Source: an uncultured Clostridia bacterium (GTDB lineage: Bacteria > Bacillota > Clostridia > Oscillospirales > Ruminococcaceae). From it: DNA of 36,274 nucleotides. A model generated the notes under the pieces. The model saw nothing but the letters and a program-made list of their open reading frames with translations. It had not been told where the DNA came from and did not search any database. The stretch is taken from NCBI GenBank assembly GCA_946545645.1, contig CAMNNQ010000151.1:1-36274 (forward strand), read 5' to 3'. Made by a program: the position numbers and the translations under genes. Positions 10,706 to 18,948 of the stretch are shown in pieces; the stretch's first letter is position 1; each line of letters opens with the position of its first letter.

Positions 10706-11079
10706 CTCACGGTGGCTCATTGCAATGAGCAGGCGGTGGAGGATATACCACGCAGTCTTGTAGGTCACGCGGAGCTTTGTCATCAGCTGGACTGCCGAGC
10801 AGCGGCGCTTATCGACCGTGAACAGATACATCGCCCAAAGCCACAGATCGAGCTTGATATGTGTCCCGTGAAAAACGGTGCCGCTGGTCGCAGAGATCTG
10901 TTTGCGGCAGGATTGCAGCGGTAAAGGCCTCGGGTTCGTACCATGCCGAGCTGAGTCCCGCCGCAGTGCGGGAAGCGGAGCCGGAAGAACAGTTCACGAC
11001 AGCTCTCCTCGGAACTGTACCGGGTTGAGAAATCGACGATGCTGAACTTGGCCTTTGGGAACACTGACATAACGGTCAA
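10706..11079 (-). mobile_element. decayed IS1595-type transposase remnant
   Basis: The N-terminal part in one frame has the zinc-ribbon-like FPHCGG, MVRTRGLYRC. After a frameshift near 10920 the next frame continues CRKQISATSGTVFHGTHIKL and then LWLWAMYLFTVDKRRCSAVQ, KLRVTYKTAWYILHRL and AMSHRE. This order of zinc ribbon, SGTVFHGT and W-rich helical segment is characteristic of IS1595 (ISXO2-like) transposases. Residues are missing before PHCGG, and the catalytic DDE/N domain after SHRE has been replaced by the ABC exporter fragment. The copy is therefore dead. I could not identify terminal inverted repeats with confidence. Confidence 0.82.
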
Positions 11080-11352
11080 CCACCTTTTTGCGTTTCGTTA
11101 TGTCTATTATAGCACATTATTTTTCATTTGTGGGGAAATATTTCAGACAGTTAGAGGCTGACACAGTGCTATTTAAAGGCATAAAGGTGTTGGGATTGTG
11201 ATATAGGGGGCTTGGTGAGGGAAAGGGATAGTCAGATTCTAAAATTATTATAATATCAACAAAAGGGAACAAAATGTGACATTAAAAAGCAAAAACGGTG
11301 CTTAATACTAATATAACAATAATAAACTAAGTATTCTTTTGAGAATTCTTCA
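11080..11352. other. non-coding stretch between the IS remnant and the ABC operon
   Basis: This AT-rich stretch holds no convincing gene on either strand. The left part is probably the upstream end of the insertion sequence. The right part is the 3' region of the ABC-2 operon, and I see no strong terminator hairpin in it. Confidence 0.4.
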
Positions 11353-11988
11353 TTATAGATTCGCGATAACTCCCTTGTCCATTTCGTGGACGGTCTCGCA
11401 CAGCACCGAGATATCTTCCGCCGAGTGAGAGCAGATCAGAATGGTCTTTCCCTGCTCCTTGTAACCGAGCAGGTATTCACACATCTCCGCAACACCCTCT
11501 TTGTCGAGCCCGTTGAACGGCTCGTCAAGGATAAGTATTTTCGGGTTTTCCATTATCGCCTGTGCAAGACCTAAACGCTGACGCATACCGAGACTGTACT
11601 TGCGAACATGACGGCGCAGGTCGGGGCCGAGCCCGACCTGCTTCATAGAGTTGCGGACTTCCTCTTTCCCTATCTTGTGATTGAGCCCTGCCAGCAGTTT
11701 GAGATTCTTGTAGCCCGAATAGTAAGGGATAAATCCGGGCGTTTCTATTATGATTCCCATGTCCTTCGGGAAGTCAACGTCCTTGCCGACACGCTTGCCG
11801 TCAACTGTCACTTCTCCGTGAGTGGGCTTGATAAAGCCGCAGATACACTTCATCAGCATTGTTTTACCCGAACCGTTGCGCCCGATAAGGCCGTGTATCT
11901 TGCCCTCTTCAAAAGCAACGTTTATGTGCTTTAGAATGTCGGTCTTGCCGAGGGTGAGGTCTAAGTTTTTTACTTCGATTATATTCAC
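11353..11988 (-). CDS. ABC transporter ATPase, lantibiotic/ABC-2 type
   Basis: A 211-residue nucleotide-binding protein starting at a GTG (11988) that overlaps the upstream permease stop by one base (TAGTG), with GGGAGGG in front. The overlap implies translational coupling. An ORF call from an upstream codon at 12039 would run into the permease gene and is less likely. Motifs in order are Walker A GRNGSGKT, the signature region YSLGMRQRLGLAQA, Walker B ILILDEPFNGLD and the H-loop CSHS. The length is typical of single-domain ATPases of ABC-2 exporters and bacteriocin-immunity transporters. It would energise export by the two permeases encoded just upstream. The substrate cannot be read from the sequence. 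It is the last gene of a four-gene operon that begins with a lipoprotein. Confidence 0.9.
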   Translation of the reverse strand: MNIIEVKNLDLTLGKTDILKHINVAFEEGKIHGLIGRNGSGKTMLMKCICGFIKPTHGEVTVDGKRVGKDVDFPKDMGIIIETPGFIPYYSGYKNLKLLAGLNHKIGKEEVRNSMKQVGLGPDLRRHVRKYSLGMRQRLGLAQAIMENPKILILDEPFNGLDKEGVAEMCEYLLGYKEQGKTILICSHSAEDISVLCETVHEMDKGVIANL

Positions 11989-12854
11989 TATTCCGTCCCT
12001 CCCGTGATATGGAACGAGCAGCGTTTTGTTATCCTCCACAGCAGCAGGAGCATAACGGTTATGACCGTTCCGAAATAGATGTAGGATACCGAGATCGGCA
12101 TATTAGTCTCGTTGAAGGTGCCGTCATAGTGCCAGCCGAAAACGGCGTTTGAAATCGGAAACAGCCACTTGACTTTGATATCCACGATCAGCAGGATAAG
12201 CCCCGCCGCCACTGCCGAGAGGTTCACGAACACGCTGATGATCTTCTTCTGCAAAAGTGCGAAAAGCAGCTGTACGCACCCCACCGCAACTATGAAAAGC
12301 AGTATCAGCAGGACACCGTGAAGCACTGCCTCAAAAGGTCTCGCCTGACGGAGTACTGAGTTGTCCATGCGTGCAAAAGGGTATAGCCCGCAGAGGCTCC
12401 GCACTTGCTCGGTGCCGAGATTGAGAGTTTTCTGAACAAGGCTCCAGGCGTTGAGAAAGTAGGCATTGTTCATCACGAACAGCATAGATGAGCCGAGTAT
12501 AAAGCCAATATACGTCACCCCTGCCATGAACAGGAACATTACCTGCCCGAGCAGCCACGCCGTCCGTCCCGTGCGGAAAAGGGAGAAGGTTGCAAAATCA
12601 TTGAGCCGCGGAAAGTCGGAGATCAGCACCATAAATCCGAGGACGATCAGCGGCAGAGCGTAGCGGTCATTTGCCATAGCAGAAAAAGGCTCAAAGATGT
12701 TTATGGGTGTGTTCAGACGTTGGGTGAGGTCGTTCATCGGCTTGATGAAATAGGTGAACTCAAACATGAACACGAACCCGAATATCAACAGGCGAGGGCT
12801 TATAAGCCAATCGGTGTAGGTGGTGCGGGCAGAGAAAAAAGCCCTGCGCATCAT
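11988..12854 (-). CDS. ABC-2-type permease, second subunit
   Basis: A 288-residue membrane protein whose ATG at 12854 overlaps the TGA of the preceding permease (ATGA), with AGGAGGG at a good distance. A longer reading from 12935 is improbable because it lies wholly inside the upstream gene. Hydrophobic segments include LLIFGFVFMFEFTYFI near the N-terminus, FMAGVTYIGFILGSSML, VLLILLFIVAVGCVQLLF, and a last helix YFGTVITVMLLLLW before a basic tail. This gives about six helices, as expected for an ABC-2 permease. It probably forms a heterodimeric channel with the upstream permease. Substrate specificity is unknown, but the lipoprotein-permease-permease-ATPase arrangement resembles peptide export or immunity loci. 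Confidence 0.82.
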   Translation of the reverse strand: MMRRAFFSARTTYTDWLISPRLLIFGFVFMFEFTYFIKPMNDLTQRLNTPINIFEPFSAMANDRYALPLIVLGFMVLISDFPRLNDFATFSLFRTGRTAWLLGQVMFLFMAGVTYIGFILGSSMLFVMNNAYFLNAWSLVQKTLNLGTEQVRSLCGLYPFARMDNSVLRQARPFEAVLHGVLLILLFIVAVGCVQLLFALLQKKIISVFVNLSAVAAGLILLIVDIKVKWLFPISNAVFGWHYDGTFNETNMPISVSYIYFGTVITVMLLLLWRITKRCSFHITGGTE

Positions 12855-13771
12855 ACGTTCACCCTCCTTTTCATCAGCCGATAAAACAGCACTCCGAGCA
12901 GAAGAAGTACGGCTATCGGATAGACATAGAACCACGCTGTCGGCAGGTGCATTATCTCCTCAAACTGTGTCTCGCCGTACATAAAACGCTCTCTGACCTC
13001 AAAGAACCACAGCTTCGGAAGATCACGCATCTCCTCGTAGGCGCTCTGCACCGCAGACACCGCAAGCTGTCTTACTGCAAAATAAAGCATTACAGGCACC
13101 GACAGCGACACGAACTTGTTGAGCGTAAGCGCACCCATAATCATAGACAGCATACAGGGCACAGCCGAATAGAACGACACCGTTATCAGCCGCGACAGCG
13201 CCACAAGCGCCCTGCTCCGGGAGCCGAAAAGCGCATTGAGAGGATACTCCGAAAAGGACAGACTGCTTTTCACCGCTTCAAGCTGCTTGCCCTCAAGCCC
13301 CGAGAGATATTCCTGCGGCGAGGGAAAAGCGATAAGGCAGAACAGCCCGAAGATAAGCGACACAGCTATTATCATCAGCACCGCCGTTATAAGCGAAGCG
13401 GTCAGCTTTGAGAGGATATACCTGCGTCGTCCCGAACGTGTCACGCAGAGGCGGAAGTTGTTTGAGTTGACCTCATCGCAGAGCATCGGCACACAGGCAA
13501 GCCCCGTAAGCATAGGCAGGAACACCGCCGTCCACTCGCCGCCGAAGCCGCGAATGAACATACAGATATCGCTGTAAAGATAGGTACTCATCATCTCGTC
13601 ACGATCGGCGTAGATAAGGAACTGTATGTAGTTGTAATTAGGCTGGTCGGCATTGCCGTTAAATACGGTGCAGGAGGTCATAAGCATAAGCAGGAACAGC
13701 GCCCCCGTGCCGAGCAGAAAGGGCGCTGAAAGGATATTCTTTTTCAGGTCGAAGCGAAGTGCAGCACCCAT
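12851..13771 (-). CDS. ABC-2-type permease, first subunit
   Basis: A 306-residue membrane protein. The N-terminus MGAALRFDLKKNIL precedes a first helix, FLLGTGALFLLMLM. A large extracellular loop follows, then helices including WTAVFLPMLTGLACVPML, LITAVLMIIAVSLIFGLFCLI and a C-terminal VYPIAVLLLLGVLFYRLMKRR. The stretch after the second helix (CDEVNSNNFRLCVTRSGRRRYILSK) has the charged, cytoplasmic coupling-loop character typical of ABC-2 permeases. The start lies 9 bases after the lipoprotein stop with GAGGTAA as ribosome-binding site, and the end overlaps the next permease by 4 bases. It is predicted to pair with that permease in the membrane. Confidence 0.82.
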   Translation of the reverse strand: MGAALRFDLKKNILSAPFLLGTGALFLLMLMTSCTVFNGNADQPNYNYIQFLIYADRDEMMSTYLYSDICMFIRGFGGEWTAVFLPMLTGLACVPMLCDEVNSNNFRLCVTRSGRRRYILSKLTASLITAVLMIIAVSLIFGLFCLIAFPSPQEYLSGLEGKQLEAVKSSLSFSEYPLNALFGSRSRALVALSRLITVSFYSAVPCMLSMIMGALTLNKFVSLSVPVMLYFAVRQLAVSAVQSAYEEMRDLPKLWFFEVRERFMYGETQFEEIMHLPTAWFYVYPIAVLLLLGVLFYRLMKRRVNV

Positions 13772-13780
13772 TTCATTACC

Positions 13781-15019
13781 TCAGAAAATGTATAATTCTC
13801 CGGTCAGCGCATCTACACTGAAAAGACCGCCCCAAACAGAGTATTCAGGGTTGCTCTTGGTGCTGTCACGGAACACCCAGAAGGGGCGGAGCACCATGTT
13901 GTTTTCTGTGTTCAAAAAATACTCCTCAGCACCGAATATGGTCTTTTCTCCATGATCGTCTTCTTCAACAAGGCCGTCGGCAGGCGGTATAACGGCAATA
14001 TATGCAAGAGCCGCATCAAGCTCATAGGCTGCGGAGGCAGCAAGTCTGCCACTGAGTATATCCATAGCGCCTTTAAGAGATATCAGCTTATCACCGGGCT
14101 CCTTTATTTCCCCTTCGGATGGCGTGATATTCGTATACGCATAAGGGTGAAGCTGTGAATCTAAAAAGAATCCGTATGCTACTCTCTGAAACGGATAGAA
14201 CGTTTCCTTTCTGTCAAAAGCTTTGACATCTATCACCGGGTTAAGATTGCCGATAAGAATGTTGCCGTCCTTATCATAAGTATCCATATAATATAAAAAG
14301 CCGTGCTTTCCATCTGGATATTTATAAACATCAAGCCTGTTTATCTTATATGAAATACCATCATCTTCACCAAGAATGAAATATGCGTTGAATAATCTTT
14401 CGGCTTCCTTGGCTGCATCTCCGACCGAAAGCTCTTTGTCATCGGTCATAATATAGGTATCGCCCAGTGCCTCCTCGTCCTCTGTGAACAGATATGTCTT
14501 TACAAGATTACTTTTTGTCCCGTAAGCAGATGGATTTCCGTACTGCTCAAAAAACTCATAGGTGATACCCATTGATCCTTTCCGAGATACTGAGACTCCG
14601 TTATCTATACTCTTTCCCTCAGGTGCATAGAATATCATTCCAAAATCTTCGTCTGTTGTTATACTGCCCTTCATTTCGGACGAAAGGTCATCTCCGAATA
14701 TTTCGCTGACAGCCTTCCCGATCCTTTCTTTATAATCAGGGTAATCCCGAACCGTATCATAAACAGGCATCGTGTTACCATCGCCGATGCGCACATTTCT
14801 AATAACGATATTCGTATTGCTGCTCCTGATATCGCCCTTTGCTCTCGAACGTATCTCGTCAAGAGTAAGATATTCGAGATCGGGGCGTTGCTCCGTTTGG
14901 AAAATCGTCTGAACATTATCGAGAATACTGTTCTCGCGCTTGATTTCTTCGGGTGCTTCGGCGCAGGCGGCGAGGATAAGAGCTGCTATTGTAATAATAA
15001 CTGCAGATTTTTTGTTCAT
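13781..15019 (-). CDS. secreted lipoprotein, first gene of the ABC-2 operon
   Basis: A 412-residue protein with a type II signal peptide (MNKKSAVIITIAALILAAC) and a LAAC lipobox, so it is expected to be lipid-anchored outside the membrane at Cys19. AAAGGAGT precedes the ATG. The mature part is acidic and mixed alpha/beta, with no catalytic motif I recognise. It shares overall plan and local wording with the second lipoprotein at 18949-20184, including ILA(A/S)CA(E/D)(A/V)PE at the lipobox and a C-terminal half ending in a 'pre-mature conclusion' of WVFRD/WTFVLKE-type strands followed by D(A)LTGELYIF or D(A)VNGDVYYS. The two are thus probably paralogues. Position suggests it binds or senses the substrate of the adjacent ABC-2 permeases. 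Confidence 0.8.
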   Translation of the reverse strand: MNKKSAVIITIAALILAACAEAPEEIKRENSILDNVQTIFQTEQRPDLEYLTLDEIRSRAKGDIRSSNTNIVIRNVRIGDGNTMPVYDTVRDYPDYKERIGKAVSEIFGDDLSSEMKGSITTDEDFGMIFYAPEGKSIDNGVSVSRKGSMGITYEFFEQYGNPSAYGTKSNLVKTYLFTEDEEALGDTYIMTDDKELSVGDAAKEAERLFNAYFILGEDDGISYKINRLDVYKYPDGKHGFLYYMDTYDKDGNILIGNLNPVIDVKAFDRKETFYPFQRVAYGFFLDSQLHPYAYTNITPSEGEIKEPGDKLISLKGAMDILSGRLAASAAYELDAALAYIAVIPPADGLVEEDDHGEKTIFGAEEYFLNTENNMVLRPFWVFRDSTKSNPEYSVWGGLFSVDALTGELYIF

Positions 15020-15053
15020 AGATTACTCCTTTATATTTGCCGGTTATGAGATT

Positions 15054-15562
15054 TCAGACAAAATCCATACAGCAGCTGCAAATATAACAACCGCTGTAGG
15101 ACTTGTTGAAGATTATATAGCGTTGATTGTAATGCATCAAACTGATGACTATACTGAAAAAACTAATGATTCCGATTATGGATATCGCTGAAAAAACAGC
15201 ACAGCTGATTACGCCTTTAAATTTTAATCCCAATCTTTTTTTAGCAGGAATGGGTTTATTCTCATTTTCAATTGGACAGAATACTATTACAGTAAACATT
15301 ATTACTGCAAAAATACTAATAATATGAATCACGTTTATCACCGCACAAATAAACCTGGCAAGAAAACAAACAATAATAAACGATGTACACATTAACAGAT
15401 TGCAGCGAAAATAAGAATCGGCATGATATCCACCGGTAAAAACTCTTATAAACATAAAAACAACTAAAAAGAGTATTGATTCCAATATGGCGTAGTTACT
15501 ATTCCAATCAATATTACCAAAACGATATTCAGAATCGAGGAGATAGTGATCTCAACTCCATA
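15054..15562 (-). pseudogene. agrB: AgrB-like peptide-processing protease, 5'-truncated and frameshifted
   Basis: From 15485 down, one frame encodes [19 protein letters not shown], then YHADSYFRC and four or so hydrophobic segments. The His and Cys in GGYHADSYFRC are seven residues apart, as for the catalytic His and Cys of staphylococcal AgrB. The preceding part of the family pattern, [20 protein letters not shown], is encoded in a different frame at about 15562-15500, so a frameshift separates the two. About 25-30 N-terminal residues that should precede YGVEI are missing, and the next 40 bases run into the ABC ATPase stop. There is no recognisable AgrD peptide gene in the 34 bases downstream, and no AgrC/AgrA kinase or regulator nearby. 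It is therefore a relic of a quorum-sensing or cyclic-peptide maturation locus. Confidence 0.82.
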
Positions 15563-15600
15563 TGGATGGTGCCCTCGGTGTCCTGGGAGTGTCCTAAAAA

Positions 15601-16266
15601 TCAGCTCACTATTCTCCCGTCGCTGATCTCAATAACCCTCCCGCACTGCTCCGCGACCTTCGGATCGTGGGTCACAATGATGACCGTCCTGCCGGTCTCG
15701 TTGAGGGTGCGGAACAGCTCCATTATCTCCGCGGAGGTCCTGCTGTCGAGGGCGCCTGTAGGCTCGTCGGCAAGTATCATCGAGGGCTCGTTGACGATAG
15801 CCCGGGCTATCGCGACACGCTGCTTCTGTCCGCCGGAGAGCTTATTGCAGGGCTTCTTCGCAAGCTCCTCAATGCCCACAGAGCGCAGTGCGGCAAGGGC
15901 TTTTCCCTTTTTGTCGGATATCTTTTTCTTGGAGAAATTCAACGGTATCATCACGTTCTCCAGCGCGGTGAAATCCTCTACAAGAGCGAAATCCTGCATC
16001 ACCATACCGATCTTTTCGTTCCTTATTATCGCGTACTGCTTCTCGGAAAGGTTCTTAACAAGCGTCCCGTCGATGGTGTACTCCCCCTCCTGATAGCTGT
16101 CAATGCAGGCGAGGATGTGCAGCAGCGTTGATTTTCCCGCTCCCGACTTGCCAATGACGGCCACCATTTCGCCGTCCTTTATCTCGGCGGAAACGCCGTG
16201 CAGAGCCTCGAATTCGTTGGCTATTTGGGGATTGTAGATCTTCACAATTTTATCGAGCTTTATCAT
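15601..16266 (-). CDS. MacB/LolD-type ABC transporter ATPase
   Basis: A 221-residue ATPase with Walker [10 protein letters not shown] (about residues 38-46), Q-loop [11 protein letters not shown], signature [14 protein letters not shown], Walker [14 protein letters not shown] and H-loop VTHDP. The ADEPTGALD wording is typical of the MacB/LolD/BceA class that works with FtsX-like permeases. ATG at 16266 lies 2 bases after the permease stop, and its AAGGAGG lies inside the end of the permease gene, so translation is probably coupled. It pairs with the 819-residue permease directly upstream. Such pairs export or detoxify peptides, or perform mechanotransmission at the membrane. Which applies here is not visible. 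Confidence 0.92.
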   Translation of the reverse strand: MIKLDKIVKIYNPQIANEFEALHGVSAEIKDGEMVAVIGKSGAGKSTLLHILACIDSYQEGEYTIDGTLVKNLSEKQYAIIRNEKIGMVMQDFALVEDFTALENVMIPLNFSKKKISDKKGKALAALRSVGIEELAKKPCNKLSGGQKQRVAIARAIVNEPSMILADEPTGALDSRTSAEIMELFRTLNETGRTVIIVTHDPKVAEQCGRVIEISDGRIVS

Positions 16267-16268
16267 AT

Positions 16269-18728
16269 TTATTCCTCCTTCAGGACCTCGCGGGGTTCCG
16301 TTTTACCGATTATCAGCAGCGGCATTATCATCGCAAGGGCGAGGTAAAGCAGCAACACTCCCGCGCAGACCGCAAGCGGTATCAGTCCGAATGTAATAAC
16401 TGTGTCCTTCATAAAGGTCAGCTTGCCGATCCCGAGGACGGCAGCCGTCAGCAGTACGGATACCCCGCAGGTGATAAGCCCCGCCCGCAGGCTCCGCAGA
16501 GCGCAGGACTTCCAGGTCGCGCCGCAGATATATAGTACGGCGTAGGCGTGCAGGTGCCGCTTGGTGTAGATCGCGCTGATAGATATACTTGAGATGACCG
16601 TAAGGATGAAGATGCAGAGTGCGATGGGAAACAGTGTTGTTAGCTGCTCAAAAATGTATTTGCGGGAGGCTTTGTCTGCATCCTCAAATGCGGTGTAAGA
16701 AACATTGTGGCTGCCCAGTGAGTCAAGTGATTTCCTGACCGTTTTCACTTCATCGTCAGCCATATTGCTGCAATCTATGAACTGTATGCCTCGTATTCCC
16801 GGGGGTATGTGGTATATCTCCAGAATATCGCTGCTTCGGATGAACATCGCATCGTTGTCGATGAATTCTGAATTATATACTCCGTAAATGTCCCGGTAAT
16901 CGACCGGCCTGCCTGCCATATAAGGAAATGAGACTACAGAAGCCATGTTTTTCAGCTTGCCTACGACAACGAATTTCAGGTCTTCGGTTTTTGTTGGCTG
17001 ATAGTTTTCATCCCATTCTGTCATAATGTCGGGAGCAGTTATGATGTCTCCGACACGGTAGCTGCTGCCGGGATTGACGACCGTCGGTATAAGCTTGTCC
17101 TTTGCGTAGGAATGCTCCGACCTGTCCGGCCATGACCCGTCCGATAGCAGCGGTGTGAAACGTTCAAGAATATCGGACGGATAAGCTATAAAATGCTGAT
17201 CCGAGAGCTCGTCTCCGATATCTGTCTGATATGCAGCCCAGTTCGTCGTGATGATCTTTGCGCCCGGAAATTTTGCCTTGAATTCATCCTCTCTGAGATA
17301 TCCGCCCTCATAGTTGACAAGATACCCCTTGCCTTGCAGGAGGTCAGAGAAATTACCGTACAGCTCATATCTTGACATTATCGCCGAGCTTAGAATGACC
17401 CCCAGCGCAAGAACTGCTGTGAGCTGTACCACCTCGAATATCTTGAATACCCTCAGACCCGAGCTTCTGTTCCGCGTCTTTGCCTCGATCAGGCTGTGCC
17501 TCTTCACAGTCAGCATTATCATAATCAGCATAACTATCCCCGAGCTGACAGCATATATCCCGAAGATCACAGCATACAGCATAAAGCTGTATGCGTTCTC
17601 AAAATGCTCAAACAGCGAGGCAAAGCGCTTCATCAGCAGCCTGTGCCACAGGAATTCCGTCAGTGCGAACAGCGGAAGGTTTATCAGCATACATTCGGTA
17701 AGATACATCATTACGGCACGCAGTTTACCGCAGCCACAGATCCGGAATATGGCAAGCTCCCGGCTCCGCCGTTCTAAAATATAGCGGTAGAGTATCACCA
17801 TATTTACCGCCGCAAGTATGGCTATCAGCACCGAGATCAGCAATACCGCCCGGTAGTAATAGATCTCCTCAGCCTCGGTGAATTGAAGCTCTTCAATATA
17901 AGCTTTATCTCCGAGAACTACTGCGGCTTTTTCTTTCAGCTCGTTATACAGTGTGCTTGTAAGCTCCTGCTTGAAAGAAAGCGTGATGATTGATCTGTCA
18001 GGGCTGATCCAAAGCTCTGTATCATCCTTTATTGATGTAAACGGGATATAGATATATCCGTCAAGTTGTTTATCTGCTTTGATTATATCAAACCTTTCTC
18101 CCTCTATCGTTATGTATTTGTCATTACCGGAAAGAAGTCTGGCTGTCGCATTTCTGTCTACGACACCGACACTGCTGTGATGCTTTGGATCGTAAAGCTC
18201 GGTTCCGACCACGACATATTTTCTTCCCTTTGAATAATCTTCGTCACTTATATGATCGGCTATTCTGCCAAACGGAAGTATCTGACCGTTTTTTACTGTA
18301 AATGTCATCGATGCACCGTATAAGCCCTCGTCGTCATACTCGATCTCGGAATCATCCTCATAGTCTTTGTCTTCATATTTTTTATATCGGAAAAGATCAT
18401 TCATAAATCCGTGTATCATCCCGACACATTCCAGATCATCGGTAAATTCGTCGGAAAGCGAAAGCAGTAATTCTGTCAGCCCGCCCTTTGTCACAGTCGA
18501 TACCATTACTCCATGTTCGTTTTTGTGTGCTGTGCCGAGCTGCGGATATATCCGAAGAGACATTATCTGCTGATTTTCTCCTTTTCGGATATACGCATTG
18601 TAATTCTGATACAGCCCGTAAGAAAAGCATATCACCAGACAGGAAACGATGATATTCAGCACCAGCAGCAAAGCGAGAAGTCTCTGCTTCGTAAACATTG
18701 AGCAAAGATTTTTCAGTGAATATCTCAC
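16269..18728 (-). CDS. FtsX/MacB-like ABC permease with large extracytoplasmic domains
   Basis: An 819-residue protein with an N-terminal helix (LLALLLVLNIIVSCLVICFSYGLY), a large extracellular domain of about 230 residues, and three helices in the middle (the first near VLLISVLIAILAAVNMVILYRYI). A further helix, another large extracellular domain and three final helices (LFPIALCIFILTVISSISISAIY onward) follow. This is the duplicated FtsX layout of BceB/MacB-like permeases. Of two GTG candidates, that at 18728 has AAGGAG eight bases upstream, whereas 18737 overlaps the ribosome-binding site, so I prefer 18728. It is the partner of the ATPase downstream. No two-component system, the usual BceAB companion, is present. 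Confidence 0.85.
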   Translation of the reverse strand: MRYSLKNLCSMFTKQRLLALLLVLNIIVSCLVICFSYGLYQNYNAYIRKGENQQIMSLRIYPQLGTAHKNEHGVMVSTVTKGGLTELLLSLSDEFTDDLECVGMIHGFMNDLFRYKKYEDKDYEDDSEIEYDDEGLYGASMTFTVKNGQILPFGRIADHISDEDYSKGRKYVVVGTELYDPKHHSSVGVVDRNATARLLSGNDKYITIEGERFDIIKADKQLDGYIYIPFTSIKDDTELWISPDRSIITLSFKQELTSTLYNELKEKAAVVLGDKAYIEELQFTEAEEIYYYRAVLLISVLIAILAAVNMVILYRYILERRSRELAIFRICGCGKLRAVMMYLTECMLINLPLFALTEFLWHRLLMKRFASLFEHFENAYSFMLYAVIFGIYAVSSGIVMLIMIMLTVKRHSLIEAKTRNRSSGLRVFKIFEVVQLTAVLALGVILSSAIMSRYELYGNFSDLLQGKGYLVNYEGGYLREDEFKAKFPGAKIITTNWAAYQTDIGDELSDQHFIAYPSDILERFTPLLSDGSWPDRSEHSYAKDKLIPTVVNPGSSYRVGDIITAPDIMTEWDENYQPTKTEDLKFVVVGKLKNMASVVSFPYMAGRPVDYRDIYGVYNSEFIDNDAMFIRSSDILEIYHIPPGIRGIQFIDCSNMADDEVKTVRKSLDSLGSHNVSYTAFEDADKASRKYIFEQLTTLFPIALCIFILTVISSISISAIYTKRHLHAYAVLYICGATWKSCALRSLRAGLITCGVSVLLTAAVLGIGKLTFMKDTVITFGLIPLAVCAGVLLLYLALAMIMPLLIIGKTEPREVLKEE

Positions 18729-18900
18729 CGCGATCACTCCTTCCGGCAGGCAGGGTTTGGTCTGTCATATACAAATACGACAAGCAGACTGATTTCCCTC
18801 ACTTTTCACTCAATACTTTTTTCGATCTCGGGTAAGTTTGTAGGGATGCACTATTTGAAGGTGCGGTTTTTGGCGGTATTGTCAAAAATCAGGGGCAAAA

Positions 18901-18932
18901 AAGCAAGCAGAGACAGGTGCCTCTGCTTGCTT
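18901..18932 (-). terminator. terminator of the second lipoprotein gene
   Basis: AAGCAAGCAGAG at 18901-18912 and CTCTGCTTGCTT at 18921-18932 form a perfect 12-bp stem with an 8-base loop. On the minus strand it is followed by TTTTGCC. It lies 17 bases beyond the lipoprotein stop. Confidence 0.9.
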
Positions 18933-18948
18933 TGCTTTTCCGTTTTCA

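Noticed and set aside
15019-15130. A possible AgrD peptide gene next to the agrB relic
   Set aside because: Only 34 bases separate agrB from the lipoprotein, and no amphipathic leader plus Cys plus charged tail pattern is found in any frame.
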